Source: Pseudoprimorskyibacter sp.
GTDB lineage: Bacteria > Pseudomonadota > Alphaproteobacteria > Rhodobacterales > Rhodobacteraceae
Direction: 5' to 3'
DNA: 64,000 nt
Assembly (NCBI GenBank): GCA_029251265.1
Contig: JAQXDR010000129.1
Span: 18,124 to 82,123, forward strand
Both the position numbers and the translations under genes were made by a program. The notes below the pieces were generated by a model. It did no database searches and was not told where the DNA came from. It saw nothing but the letters and a program-made list of their open reading frames with translations. Shown piece by piece: positions 37,498 through 46,628 of this stretch. Every line of letters begins with the position of its first letter. The stretch's first letter is position 1.

Positions 37498-38163
37498 TTA
37501 AACAAGATGGTCAGGCAAGTGATTGGTATCATTAAATCCACGCACCTGCATGTAATCCGGGGTTATGATCAAGCGGCTGATTGAGGCATTGGCAGCCCCC
37601 ATAAACGCAAAGGTCATAGATTTTGTGGCGAGTGACAAAGCAGTGGCAATGATGCCGCCATGTACAAAGCAGGCTACTTGCTGATCTGGATGGGCTTGGG
37701 CGACGCGCCGCAATCCGCGTTCGACGCGCTGGTTGACCTGTGCGGTGGTCTCTGCGCCGGGGATATGACCCCATTCACCATCATAAAGCGCCTTTAGAAA
37801 TACCGGATCGCGTTCTGCGGCTTTCTGACGGTATAAACCGCCATCCCATTCCCCCAGACACACCTCGCGCAGATCAGCCTCGATTATGGGCGTCATGCCT
37901 TTACGAGCGGCCAAAGGGGCCGCGGTTTGATGGGTCCGCCGCAGCGTGGTTACATAAAGCGCGGCCAGTGGTGCATCGGCCAAACGATCTGCCAAGGCCC
38001 GTGCCTGAGCCTCGCCATCGGGGTGCAGGGCTGGATCACCGTGACCATCTTTCATCGGAAAGGGTTTGCCCATCACGGCAGGTTCGCTTTCCCCGTGACG
38101 GATAAGTAGCAGATCCGCCGCCCCGCGAGGTGGGCGAAACCGGGATTGTCGATATTCGGTCAT
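37498..38163 (-). CDS. Histidine phosphatase-family protein
   Basis: A 221-residue phosphoglycerate-mutase-like phosphatase: LLIRHGESEP holds the phospho-acceptor His, TLRRTHQTAAPL the second Arg, and CFVHGGIIATAL the second His. In this operon it lies between the CoA ligase (4-base overlap) and an SDR gene. Similar phosphatases occur in acyl-CoA operons with the kinase/ACAD pair; whether it acts on a phosphorylated acyl intermediate is speculation. Confidence 0.83.
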   Translation of the reverse strand: MTEYRQSRFRPPRGAADLLLIRHGESEPAVMGKPFPMKDGHGDPALHPDGEAQARALADRLADAPLAALYVTTLRRTHQTAAPLAARKGMTPIIEADLREVCLGEWDGGLYRQKAAERDPVFLKALYDGEWGHIPGAETTAQVNQRVERGLRRVAQAHPDQQVACFVHGGIIATALSLATKSMTFAFMGAANASISRLIITPDYMQVRGFNDTNHLPDHLV

Positions 38164-39794
38164 GTGCGCAAATCCGGCAGCACATAGTCGGCAAACCGTT
38201 CACGCAGGGTCATCTTGCTGACTTTGCCCGTTGCGGTCAGAGGCAGCGCATCGATTGTCACGACATCGTCCGGCATCTGGTATTTGGCAAGATCGCGTCG
38301 CAAATGATCCAGCACAGGGGCGGGATCAAAGCTGTCTGCATCAGCAGGAACCACGACCAACAGCGGGCGTTCATCCCACTTGGGATGGGCAATTGCGATG
38401 ACTGCGCAATTTGCGACTGATGGATGGGCCATGGCCATGTTTTCGACGTCGATGGAACTGATCCATTCGCCGCCCGACTTGATCAGGTCTTTGGCGCGAT
38501 CTGTGATTTGTAAAAATCCATCTGGCGAAATGGCTGCAACATCGCCGGTGCCAAACCAGCCTTCGCCATCTATCGCCGCGGCACTTGCCTCGGGGTTTTC
38601 GAAATAGCCACTGATGATGGCATTTCCCCGAACGAACAGCTCGCCTGTGCTTTTACCGTCATGCGGCAAAGCGGTCCCCTGATCATCCACGATTTTAAGG
38701 TCAACGCCGAAAATACGCCGGCCTTGCCGCATCTTAAGATCAAGACGATCCTCAAGTGGAAGATTACTGAGCGGTGCGTCCAGATTGCCCTGTGTTCCGA
38801 TTGGGGACATCTCTGTCATCCCCCAAGCGTGGCAGACATTTGTGCCCAGATCTTCGAATTGTGCAATCATTGACCGCGGGGCTGCTGATCCGCCGATGAT
38901 CACCTCGTTAAAGTTGTGGGGGCGACGACCTTTTGCCTGAATCTCGGCCAAGAGCCCCAACCAAACGGTTGGGACGCCCCATGCAGACGAGACAGCTTCG
39001 TTTTCCATCAATTCCCAGATGCTGGCGCCATCCAGTTTGGGGCCCGGAAAGACGATAGAGGCACCGGTCATGGGCGCGCCGTAGGGCAGGCCCCAGGCGT
39101 TGACATGGAACAATGGCACAACGGGCAGGATCCGCGCGCCACATCGCAACGAATTTTGGAATGAAATCCCTCCCATCATCGCGTGCAAGACCGTGGACCG
39201 GTGCGAATAAAGCGCACCCTTCGGATTGCCCGTGGTGCCGGATGTATAGCACAGTGACGAGGCCGTGTTCTCATCCAGCTCTGGCCATACGATCTCCTTA
39301 TCCGCCGCATCCATGAGGTCTTCGTAACACAAAAGATCAAGCGCACTGTCGGGCATGTGAGCAGCATCTGTCATGACGACAAAGCGCATCCCTTTTGGCA
39401 GCTTGTCGACCAAGGCTTCGACGATGGGCACAAAGGTAAGATCCAAAAATAGAACTTTATCGTCAGCGTGATGAGTAATGTAGATCAACTGGTCCGGTGA
39501 AAGACGTGGGTTCAAAGTGTGGCATACCGCACCGATGCCCGAGATCGCGTAATAGAGTTCAAAATGCCGGTAGCCGTTCCATGCCATTGTCGCGATACGA
39601 TCACCAAGACCCAGCCCCAACCCCTGCAGAACCTGACCCAAACGACATACGCGGGTGTATGTTTCGCGGTATGTTTGCCGGTGAATATCGCCTTCGACTG
39701 TTGCCGAAACGATTTCGGCATCGCCGTGGGTGTCCCGGGCAAATTTCAGGATGTCCATAATGGACAACGGTCGATGCATCATCTTTCCCTGCAT
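38160..39794 (-). CDS. Acyl-CoA synthetase (AMP-forming)
   Basis: A 544-residue ANL-superfamily ligase that activates a carboxylic acid as its CoA thioester. Motifs are [19 protein letters not shown] (P-loop-like), [27 protein letters not shown] (TGD) and [15 protein letters not shown], plus the C-terminal catalytic Lys in [11 protein letters not shown]. It is like medium/long-chain fatty-acid ligases; chain length is not readable. ATG 39794 follows AAAGGA at good spacing. It could act as the LvaE-like entry step for this block. Confidence 0.92.
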   Translation of the reverse strand: MQGKMMHRPLSIMDILKFARDTHGDAEIVSATVEGDIHRQTYRETYTRVCRLGQVLQGLGLGLGDRIATMAWNGYRHFELYYAISGIGAVCHTLNPRLSPDQLIYITHHADDKVLFLDLTFVPIVEALVDKLPKGMRFVVMTDAAHMPDSALDLLCYEDLMDAADKEIVWPELDENTASSLCYTSGTTGNPKGALYSHRSTVLHAMMGGISFQNSLRCGARILPVVPLFHVNAWGLPYGAPMTGASIVFPGPKLDGASIWELMENEAVSSAWGVPTVWLGLLAEIQAKGRRPHNFNEVIIGGSAAPRSMIAQFEDLGTNVCHAWGMTEMSPIGTQGNLDAPLSNLPLEDRLDLKMRQGRRIFGVDLKIVDDQGTALPHDGKSTGELFVRGNAIISGYFENPEASAAAIDGEGWFGTGDVAAISPDGFLQITDRAKDLIKSGGEWISSIDVENMAMAHPSVANCAVIAIAHPKWDERPLLVVVPADADSFDPAPVLDHLRRDLAKYQMPDDVVTIDALPLTATGKVSKMTLRERFADYVLPDLRT

Positions 39795-39896
39795 GGTGAT
39801 CCTTTCTACATGTCATGCCAAACGGGGACCCGCACGGCGCTGTCTCTATATTAGGTGTCTTGCGCTACGGTGAGGAATATCAGGCCGCAATTCAAG

Positions 39897-40352
39897 TTAT
39901 TTAGGGGATACGACTGTCTGTCTGACAAGCGCGCTAAGGCAATTGCGCAACGCCCCCGCGATTGGGACAGGACGACGATGATTGCGCCCGACCAGAACAT
40001 GTGTGAACGATCCTTGCGCCACCGCGTCATCGCCTGTTGGGCCAAAAATACCGATGTCATACCGGACCGAGCTAGTGCCTAGGTGGCCTACCTTCAAGCC
40101 CACACAGGCGGGACCCGGAAAACGCAGCTCGGTGAAATAATCGCACTGCGATGCAACCACCAAAAAGATTGCTTCCGATTGGGAGGGATCCAAAACGCCC
40201 TCTTGGACCAGATAACCGTTCACTGCCGTATCCATAAGCCGATAGTGCACGGCGTTGTTGACGTGGCCATAAACGTCGGTGTCATCCCACCGTAGGGCAA
40301 AACTGTCGACGCGCGCATAATCGCCACGCATCGACGGGGTGGGTCGCGTCAT
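39897..40352 (-). CDS. Acyl-CoA thioesterase, 4HBT type
   Basis: A 151-residue hot-dog thioesterase with the 4-hydroxybenzoyl-CoA thioesterase mark RWDDTDVYGHVNNAVHYRLMDT (Asp in WDDTD near the active site). It hydrolyses acyl-CoA. It overlaps the reductase gene by 4 bases and is separated from the ligase by 102 bases, the only sizeable gap in the block, where a second promoter could lie. Confidence 0.87.
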   Translation of the reverse strand: MTRPTPSMRGDYARVDSFALRWDDTDVYGHVNNAVHYRLMDTAVNGYLVQEGVLDPSQSEAIFLVVASQCDYFTELRFPGPACVGLKVGHLGTSSVRYDIGIFGPTGDDAVAQGSFTHVLVGRNHRRPVPIAGALRNCLSALVRQTVVSPK

Positions 40353-41380
40353 GTCGGGTCGGCGCCAACGCGCACCAGCTGCTTGCCAAAGTTACCACCT
40401 TCCAGCAGGTTCAGAAACGCTTGTGGTGCGTTTTCAAGCCCATCTGTCACGTCCTCTTTGTAGGTCACATCACCTTTGGCGACCAAAGGAGCGACCTCTT
40501 TGCGGAACGCGCCATAGGTATCCCAATGATCAAAGATGATATATCCGCGCACTCGTAACCGGCTGACAAGGATTTTGCGCATGACCGCGGGCGTGATCAG
40601 GCCCTGATCAAGGTTTTGACCGGAATACCATGCAATCAGACCACACACGGCAATCCGTCCAAAAGTGTTCATCAGGGGCAGAACAGCGGCCTGCGTTTTT
40701 CCACCGACGTTTTCGAAATAGCAGTCCACACCATCCGGAGCTTCGGCTGCGATTGCGGCTCTCAGATCCTTGGCGTCGCCTGATCGGTGGTCCACGCAGG
40801 CGTCAAACCCCAACGTGTCAACGGCGTGCGCACATTTGTCGGCCCCCCCCGCGACGCCAATGGTGCGCAACCCTTTCAGCCGCGCCAGTTGACCCACAAG
40901 CGATCCGACCGCCCCGGTTGCTGCACTGACGACAATCGTTTCACCCGGTTGCGCCTCGAGGATCGTGTTCAGCCCGATCCATGCGGTATGGCCCGGCATG
41001 CCAAGCACACCCAAAGCGGTCGAGATCGGAACCTCGTCACCTGTAATGGCCAGAACCCCTTCGCCATCGCTGATTGCATGATCGGCCCAGCCAAAGGCGC
41101 CGACAACAATCGTACCGACAGCAAAGCGGGCATTGCGGCTCGCGATGACCTCACCTACAGCGCCGGCTGTCATGGTTTCGTCTACCTTGACGGGGTCTGC
41201 GTAAGATGGACCATCGTCCATGCGTCCGCGCATATAGGGGTCCAGGGACAGCCAGATGGTCCGAACAAGAAACTGTCCATCACCCAAATCTGGGACAGGG
41301 GTGTCCTCGAGGCGAAAGTTTTCAAGCGTCGCTTTGCCTTTTGGCCGATTGGCCAGAACAACCCGGCGATAAGTGGTCAT
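40349..41380 (-). CDS. MDR-family NADP-dependent oxidoreductase
   Basis: A 343-residue zinc-free medium-chain reductase of the leukotriene B4/curcumin reductase type, which reduces the double bond of alpha,beta-unsaturated ketones or aldehydes. Marks are WLSLDPYMRGRM, GVLGMPGHTAWIGL, the cofactor loop VSAATGAVGSLVGQ and YFENVGGKTQ. It is the first gene of the minus-strand block. ATG 41380 follows GGGAGG; the frame opens earlier at 41437 without support. Confidence 0.9.
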   Translation of the reverse strand: MTTYRRVVLANRPKGKATLENFRLEDTPVPDLGDGQFLVRTIWLSLDPYMRGRMDDGPSYADPVKVDETMTAGAVGEVIASRNARFAVGTIVVGAFGWADHAISDGEGVLAITGDEVPISTALGVLGMPGHTAWIGLNTILEAQPGETIVVSAATGAVGSLVGQLARLKGLRTIGVAGGADKCAHAVDTLGFDACVDHRSGDAKDLRAAIAAEAPDGVDCYFENVGGKTQAAVLPLMNTFGRIAVCGLIAWYSGQNLDQGLITPAVMRKILVSRLRVRGYIIFDHWDTYGAFRKEVAPLVAKGDVTYKEDVTDGLENAPQAFLNLLEGGNFGKQLVRVGADPT

Positions 41381-41531
41381 GGTAATGCCTCCCAAATACA
41401 GTTGCGCCACTATTGGCTTTGCAAACGGGGGATGCAAAGGACATTTGCAACGACGCCACGTCTTTTCGTCGTCTTGTTAAGATTTTCGGTAAAGATTTGG
41501 AGCACTCTGCCGGGCTGTCGCAGGTGCAGCG

Positions 41532-41568
41532 GCGCCGCAACCTCCAGCTGATCTGGACGTTGCGGCGC
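41532..41568. terminator. G+C-rich hairpin between RTX gene end and catabolic block
   Basis: GCGCCGCAAC (41532-41541) pairs exactly with GTTGCGGCGC (41559-41568), and the inside extends the stem with TCCAG/CTGGA around a 5-base loop, giving one long hairpin with a single C-C mismatch. It lies in the 234-base gap downstream of the RTX gene and upstream of the MDR gene, so it probably ends the RTX transcript. No poly-T follows. Confidence 0.5.
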
Positions 41569-41614
41569 GGGCTCCTTGATCCCCCAAGGTGCAACGGGTC
41601 ACGTGAATTGCAAG

Positions 41615-43504
41615 TTACACGTAGATACTGTCAACGAGTGGATCGCTGATGCCTAACGAATAGCCATCGGTCAGCGCGGTAAGTAGGGTTGCACTGTCGA
41701 TCCCGTCAAAGCGGACCGAATTGGCATAGCTCTCCAAAAGTCCGGAATCGGCCCCCTCCATCAAGCGGCTGGCCAGCAAGGCGTCACCTGCATCGGTGAA
41801 AATCCTGATTTTTTCCAACTCGGCCGTATCGATGGCAAGGATGTCCTCAGCGGCATCAAAATCGGTTATGACGCAATGGCCCACCTTCGTATGGTCCAGC
41901 CGCAAATAAAAGGTATCGGCGCCCACACCACCGGTCAGAGTGTTGTCGCCTTTGTCAGACCATAAAAAGTCGTCACCTTCACCACCGAGCAAGGTGTCGT
42001 CACCTCTGTTGGCCACAAGAATATCGTTGCCAAGCTCACCCTTGATCATGTCGTTGCCATGACCGCCGTGCAAATAATCGGCGTCGTCACCCCCTTCGAT
42101 GACGTCATCGCCTTTGCCGCCCCAAAGTTGGTCATTGCCACCCAGACCGATCAGCGTGTCCTGTCCGGAACTGCCCCAAGCGGTGTCCTGTCCGGAACTG
42201 GCCCAGATGTAATCATTACCGCTGCCGCCCGAGATTTCATCGTCGCCTGTGCTGGCATTAATTGTGTCGTTGCCAGATCCGCCGGCTATGACATCGTTGC
42301 CGGTACCGCCTTCGAGTTGGTCAGACCCGTTGCCACCGTATACTGTGTCTTCGCCGTTCGAGCCATACAGCGTATCGTTGCCACCGCCGCCGGCAATAAA
42401 ATCGTTATCCTCTCCGCCATAAACCGTATCATGGCCCGTGCCACCGAACAGACGGTCGTTTCCGTTCGATCCATATATCAGGTCCTGGCCGGCCCCACCG
42501 GTCAGTTTGTCGTCCCCGTCAAATCCATAAACGGTGTCGTCGTTGTTTCCACCGTGCATTGTGTCGTTTCCGGATCCACCGCGGAGCGTGTCATATCCCG
42601 CACCGCCGGTCACTTTGTTCAAGCCATCGCCCGCATAAATCAAGTCGCTTCCATCACCGCCATCTATGCGATCTGATCCGTTGCCGGCCCGAAGGGTGTC
42701 GTTACCCTGACCGCCTGTTATGCGGTTATTGCCATTGCCCACATCAATGTCGTCAACACCATCGCCACCGTCGGCTCTGTCATTACCATCACCTGCGCGG
42801 ATCGTGTCATTGCCGATGCCACCTGCAAGACGATTTTTACCCTCACCGGCGTCGATCAGATCATTACCGTCGCCTCCAGCGATCCAGTCATTTCCGGATC
42901 CTGCCGTCACTGTGTCGTGACCGGTGCCGCCGGTCAGCCTGTTGTTGCCATCACCCCCGTGCACAGTATCGTCACCGTCGCCGCCGTTAGACCAATCATC
43001 ACCGTCACCGCTGGTGACAAGGTCATTTCCGTAGCCACCATTCAGTCTGTTTGTCCCGCTGCCACCGTCTACGATGTCGTTCCCGTCTCCGCCGTTTAAC
43101 CAGTCATCACCTTGGCCACCGATGATGGTGTCCGTGCCGTTCCCGCCATCACCACGATCGTTGCCATCACCACCAATTAGGGAATCGTCGCCTTCGGAAC
43201 CGATGACGTGGTCGTCGCCCGCGCCGCCATGGATTGTATCGTTACCATCAAAGCCACTGATTTTGTCGTCGCCTGAGCCGCCCTGTGCCTGGTCATTCCC
43301 AATGCCCAAGTTGATTATATTGGTACCGCTGGTTGCGATGACTGTATCATTCCCTTCGGAGGTCGAGATGAAATCATCACCATCGCCGGATGAGATATAG
43401 TCTGCGCCCGCAAGGCTGCGGATGACGTCCCGGATTGCCGTGCCAATAATAGTGTCGGCGCCATCAGTGCCTGTGAATAGATTTTTCTCAACCGTATCCG
43501 TCAT
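41615..43504 (-). CDS. RTX calcium-binding repeat protein, type I secreted
   Basis: A 629-residue acidic protein made almost entirely of about 55 GGxGxDxUx nonapeptides (residues about 33-530), which fold into a calcium-bound beta-roll. No enzymatic domain is seen. The C-terminal ~95 residues (FDAAEDILAIDT onward, ending DSIYV) look like an RTX cap plus the uncleaved type I secretion signal. Residues 132-311 form five tandem 36-residue units of four nonapeptides, the third of each having Asn in place of Asp (GxN[RK]). ATG 43504 follows GGAGGAG; the frame is open to 43723. No ABC exporter or membrane-fusion gene is nearby. Confidence 0.9.
   Translation of the reverse strand: MTDTVEKNLFTGTDGADTIIGTAIRDVIRSLAGADYISSGDGDDFISTSEGNDTVIATSGTNIINLGIGNDQAQGGSGDDKISGFDGNDTIHGGAGDDHVIGSEGDDSLIGGDGNDRGDGGNGTDTIIGGQGDDWLNGGDGNDIVDGGSGTNRLNGGYGNDLVTSGDGDDWSNGGDGDDTVHGGDGNNRLTGGTGHDTVTAGSGNDWIAGGDGNDLIDAGEGKNRLAGGIGNDTIRAGDGNDRADGGDGVDDIDVGNGNNRITGGQGNDTLRAGNGSDRIDGGDGSDLIYAGDGLNKVTGGAGYDTLRGGSGNDTMHGGNNDDTVYGFDGDDKLTGGAGQDLIYGSNGNDRLFGGTGHDTVYGGEDNDFIAGGGGNDTLYGSNGEDTVYGGNGSDQLEGGTGNDVIAGGSGNDTINASTGDDEISGGSGNDYIWASSGQDTAWGSSGQDTLIGLGGNDQLWGGKGDDVIEGGDDADYLHGGHGNDMIKGELGNDILVANRGDDTLLGGEGDDFLWSDKGDNTLTGGVGADTFYLRLDHTKVGHCVITDFDAAEDILAIDTAELEKIRIFTDAGDALLASRLMEGADSGLLESYANSVRFDGIDSATLLTALTDGYSLGISDPLVDSIYV
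42572..43111 (-). repeat. Five tandem 108-base units in the RTX gene
   Basis: This stretch encodes residues 132-311 as 5 x 36 residues. Each unit is four nonapeptides; the third unit always reads G-x-N-[R/K]-[L/I/V] (GTNRL, GNNRL, GKNRL, GNNRI, GLNKV). The higher-order period shows that the array grew by duplication of a four-repeat block. It is coding and not a CRISPR array. Confidence 0.85.
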
Positions 43505-43922
43505 AACGTATGCTCCTCCACATGGAACAGCGTATCTGCCATCAGGAGGATCGTCCCTAGCTTCGTACGCGACAGTAATATGGCAAGGAATTCTGTCTGA
43601 ACTCAGACAATTTAGAGAAATTAGCAGAAAATTTGCGGCATCTTCATGGCATTTGACCTTCTCGGACCGGGCCTGTTGGTAGAATATTTTGACGCAGGTT
43701 CGTTGCCAAGATCCAGCTGACACATGGGTATCTAAAAGATCTTTAAATTTCGAGCATTGGTTTTATGCTAAGGCCGTTATCGGACATCTTTATGAAATAC
43801 CCGGAATTCAACCCTGTGTTCTGAATCCGCAGGCGAACGGTTGGCGACGCTGCTCGGGGTTTGGATGATCCCTAGGCAGTCTAACAATAGTTTGACGCTC
43901 GGACATAATGAACCAATAGCAT

Positions 43923-44264
43923 GTGGCCTTGATCGTATCTTTGCAAAGCGCGTCTGGCCCGTCTGCGTCATTTGATCAGAAACTGCATGAATGCTTTGTG
44001 ACAGATTGCGACGAATCTGGGCAAATCAAGGTAAACTGCACACCAAGCCGACCAATCATTTTTTGGGATTGTTCTGGTGACCCGAGTGGCAAAAGGGTGC
44101 AAATTCGGGTCAATAATACGAAAACCACTTCTTCTGGCTGCACAAACTATCCTTTTGGATACCTGCTGTTGAATCTTAAAAATTGTTACAAAATAACGAG
44201 AAGTGTGTTTGGTAACGAGTTTTTTAGTTTCGTTATGACGAGTGTGGCCAGTTCGGTCGTCTAA
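43923..44264 (+). CDS. Possible hypothetical protein (weak)
   Basis: A GTG-started frame of 113 codons with no recognised family. It contains five Cys, including VNCTPSRP and FWDCSGD, which could suggest an exported disulphide protein, but no clear signal peptide is present. Its main support is that the stop codon lies at the foot of a strong terminator, as expected for a real transcript end. Composition and lack of a good ribosome site argue against it; the transcript could instead be a non-coding RNA. Confidence 0.25.
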   Translation: MALIVSLQSASGPSASFDQKLHECFVTDCDESGQIKVNCTPSRPIIFWDCSGDPSGKRVQIRVNNTKTTSSGCTNYPFGYLLLNLKNCYKITRSVFGNEFFSFVMTSVASSVV

Positions 44265-44302
44265 CGTGGTGGTTCCCTTGGAACTGCCACGTTTGTGTTT
44301 TT
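44263..44302 (+). terminator. Strong intrinsic terminator in the A+T-rich gap
   Basis: AACGTGGTGGTTCC (44263-44276) pairs over 14 positions (two G-U) with GGAACTGCCACGTT (44280-44293) around a 3-base loop and is followed by TGTGTTTTT. This is the best-formed plus-strand terminator in the window, yet no confident plus-strand gene precedes it. Confidence 0.7.
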
Positions 44303-44347
44303 GGGTATTCGGTCTATTGCGTCAGAAAAAAATTTTACAACTCGTAA

Positions 44348-44581
44348 CTGCATTTTCAATCATCATGGCCGGATAGGTCATTATCCCTGCTGCCCGACGC
44401 GCTTGACCCGTCTTTTTCGCGCGTGCGTCAAGTCGGCTTTGACCAATCCACCAAAAATTTGTCAGCACCCATGCAGCTTTTTTTAAAAGCAGCAACGCTG
44501 GATCAAGGTGTCTTTCAATCTGATGACGTTGTTAGAAAAGCTCAAAAACTGGGCGACCTGTACTCTGTCACCAACAAATAG
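44348..44581 (+). pseudogene. Possible gene remnant or short protein end
   Basis: A frame without a good start is open from 44348 to the TAG at 44579. Its last 36 codons, from ATG 44471, read MQLFLKAATLDQGVFQSDD and on to LGDLYSVTNK, with protein-like composition. No ribosome site precedes that ATG convincingly. It may be the 3' end of a decayed gene or a very small protein. I do not recognise a family. Confidence 0.2.
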
Positions 44582-44649
44582 AGGATCGTATGTTTCCTTA
44601 CTAAGTGATTGCGACCGGTATCGGAAATCATGCCAATTCTTGATGCAAC

Positions 44650-46299
44650 CTACATATTTGGATAATTAGGCCCATCGCCGCCCTGGGGAACGGTCCAGGT
44701 TATATTTTGGCTGGGGTCTTTGATGTCACATGTTTTACAATGCACGCAGTTTTGAAAGTTGATGACAAAGCGCGGCGGTTTGCCGTCTTCTTGCACGACT
44801 TCATAAACCCCGGCCGGGCAATAGCGTTGTGCAGGTTCCGCGAATTTTGGCAGGTTGGTCACAACAGGTGTGTTTGAATCAGATAACCTAAGATGCGCGG
44901 GCTGGTTTTCTTCATGGTTTGTAAAACTGTAGCTAACATTGGTCAGCCGATCAAAGGAGAGCTTGCCATCAGGTTTGGGGTAGTCGATTACCGGATAAAC
45001 TGCTGCCATCTGCGTTGCTGCCGCGTCGGTTTTGCCATGACGCATTGTCCCCAAAATCGTAAACCCAAGCGTGTTTGACCACATATCCGCCGCGCCAATT
45101 ATCGTAGAGGCCAGCATTCCATACCGCGACCAGAGTGGTTTGACATTACGCACTTTTTTCAGGTCTTTGCCGATTGCGCCGGTCCGAACAGTCGTTTCAT
45201 AAGCCGTTAGTTCGTCTCCCGCGCGATCTTTTGCGATGGCGTCAATTGCGGCATCGGCCGCAGCGATCCCCGACAGCATGGCATTATGGTTGCCTTTGAT
45301 TCTTGGGACATTGACCATTCCTACAGAACAGCCAAGCAGCGCCACACCTGGTGCCACCATTTTGGGCATAGATTGATATCCGCCCTCGGAAATCGCACGC
45401 GCACCATAGGCAACGCGTTTACCGCCCTCGAGCAGCTTGGCCACCATTGGGTGATGCTTGAACCGCTGGAATTCCATGTAAGGGTACAGGTGCGGGTTTT
45501 CATAGTTCAAATGGACGACAAAGCCGACATAGACCTGATTATTATCGAGGTGATAGATGAACGAGCCACCGCCAGCATTGGATCCTAGGGGCCATCCCAT
45601 CGTGTGCGTGACTGTACCTTCGCGGTGCTTGGCTGGGTCGATCTCCCAGATTTCCTTCATGCCAAGACCGTATTTTTGAGGTTCTTTGCCATATTGCAGA
45701 TTGTATTTAGAAATTACCTCTTTCGACAAAGACCCCCTGACGCCTTCGCCAAGCATCACGTATTTTCCCAACAACTCCATCCCGGGCTCATAGGACGGAC
45801 CGGGTGTGCCATCGGGGTTTTTGCCAAACTCACCCGCGACAACACCTCGCACCTCTCCGTTTGGTCCATAGACCAGTTCTGACGCGGCCATGCCGGGAAA
45901 GATTTCGACTTCCAATGTCTCGGCCTGTTCTGCAAGCCAGCGGCACACGTTTCCCATGGAGACAATGTAGTTGCCGTGGTTGTTCATCAGTGGCGGCATG
46001 GGCCAATTCGGCATACGAATCTGGCCTGCTTCACCGAGCAAGTAGAAGTTATCTTCTGTCACCGGCACATTCACTGGTGCGCCTTTTTCTTTCCAATCCG
46101 GAATCAGAGCATTCAGGCCTGCGGGATCTAGCACGGCACCGGACAGAATGTGCGCGCCGACTTCTGATCCTTTTTCCAAGACCACGACTTGGCACTCTGG
46201 GTCCAGCTGCTTGAGCCGGATCGCAGCAGACAATCCGGCCGGACCTGCACCTACGATAACGACGTCGTATTCCATGGCTTCGCGTTCGATGGCTGTCAT
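44650..46299 (-). CDS. Electron transfer flavoprotein-ubiquinone oxidoreductase
   Basis: A 549-residue membrane-associated FAD/[4Fe-4S] enzyme that passes electrons from ETF (charged by acyl-CoA and methylated-amine dehydrogenases) to ubiquinone. The FAD motif is [14 protein letters not shown] (residues 13-26); quinone and FAD contacts follow in [14 protein letters not shown]. The C-terminal cluster ligands are the Cys of YCPAGVYEV and [10 protein letters not shown]. It links well to the acyl-CoA dehydrogenase block upstream. It is divergent from greA. Confidence 0.96.
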   Translation of the reverse strand: MTAIEREAMEYDVVIVGAGPAGLSAAIRLKQLDPECQVVVLEKGSEVGAHILSGAVLDPAGLNALIPDWKEKGAPVNVPVTEDNFYLLGEAGQIRMPNWPMPPLMNNHGNYIVSMGNVCRWLAEQAETLEVEIFPGMAASELVYGPNGEVRGVVAGEFGKNPDGTPGPSYEPGMELLGKYVMLGEGVRGSLSKEVISKYNLQYGKEPQKYGLGMKEIWEIDPAKHREGTVTHTMGWPLGSNAGGGSFIYHLDNNQVYVGFVVHLNYENPHLYPYMEFQRFKHHPMVAKLLEGGKRVAYGARAISEGGYQSMPKMVAPGVALLGCSVGMVNVPRIKGNHNAMLSGIAAADAAIDAIAKDRAGDELTAYETTVRTGAIGKDLKKVRNVKPLWSRYGMLASTIIGAADMWSNTLGFTILGTMRHGKTDAAATQMAAVYPVIDYPKPDGKLSFDRLTNVSYSFTNHEENQPAHLRLSDSNTPVVTNLPKFAEPAQRYCPAGVYEVVQEDGKPPRFVINFQNCVHCKTCDIKDPSQNITWTVPQGGDGPNYPNM

Positions 46300-46628
46300 G
46301 GCTGGCTCCTCTTAGCGCGCAAGGTTTTTGTTACGTGCAGTTGGTAGCGCGGCAGCGCAGCATCCGTCAATTGGAACCCAGCGTCGCAAATGACAACATG
46401 CGTAAAGATAATGGCATCTCGTATCGTTGGGTGTCCATGTGCTGCAGGCCAACCTACATACAGGTCGGCAGAGTAGAAAAGCGCCTGTGTACAACCCAAG
46501 GTGATCAGACCTGTGGTTGCCTTTGTATCTTTAAGCCGCAAAATCGCTTGACTTCGAAGGGTACACGCGGATTAAGTCCTGAGCTTAACCTTGACCCGCG
46601 CAACCTTCGTGCAGGAGCCAGAAGACAC
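46300..46628. other. 329-base divergent intergenic region
   Basis: This gap separates the start of the ETF-ubiquinone oxidoreductase (minus) from greA (plus). Open frames cross it on both strands but lack family features. It should hold both promoters; TTGACT at 46548-46553 followed after 17 bases by ATTAAG is a weak candidate for greA. No repeats or RNA structures stand out. Confidence 0.5.

Larger units (their letters stand above)
43505..44649. other. 1.1-kb A+T-rich intergenic region
   Basis: The longest gap in the window. It is visibly richer in A and T than the flanks, especially from 43,960 to 44,640. It must hold the RTX promoter at its left end. On the plus strand it has one weak open frame (43923-44264) that ends exactly in a strong intrinsic terminator (44263-44302), and a second frame remnant (44348-44581). 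No transposase or repeat ends are seen. The makeup fits a decayed or recently acquired segment. Confidence 0.55.

Noticed and set aside
42059..42676. 205-codon plus-strand open frame opposite the RTX gene
   Set aside because: It arises because the GGxGxDxUx repeats have no stop codons in the opposite frames; the translation is low-complexity Val/Ala/Ile and has no ribosome site.
42572..43111. Regular repeats suggesting a CRISPR array
   Set aside because: The repeats are contiguous, coding and diverged nonapeptides with no unique spacers; no cas genes are present.
46335..46628. N-terminal extension of GreA
   Set aside because: GreA has a fixed length of about 157 residues starting at [10 protein letters not shown]; the upstream translation is not protein-like.
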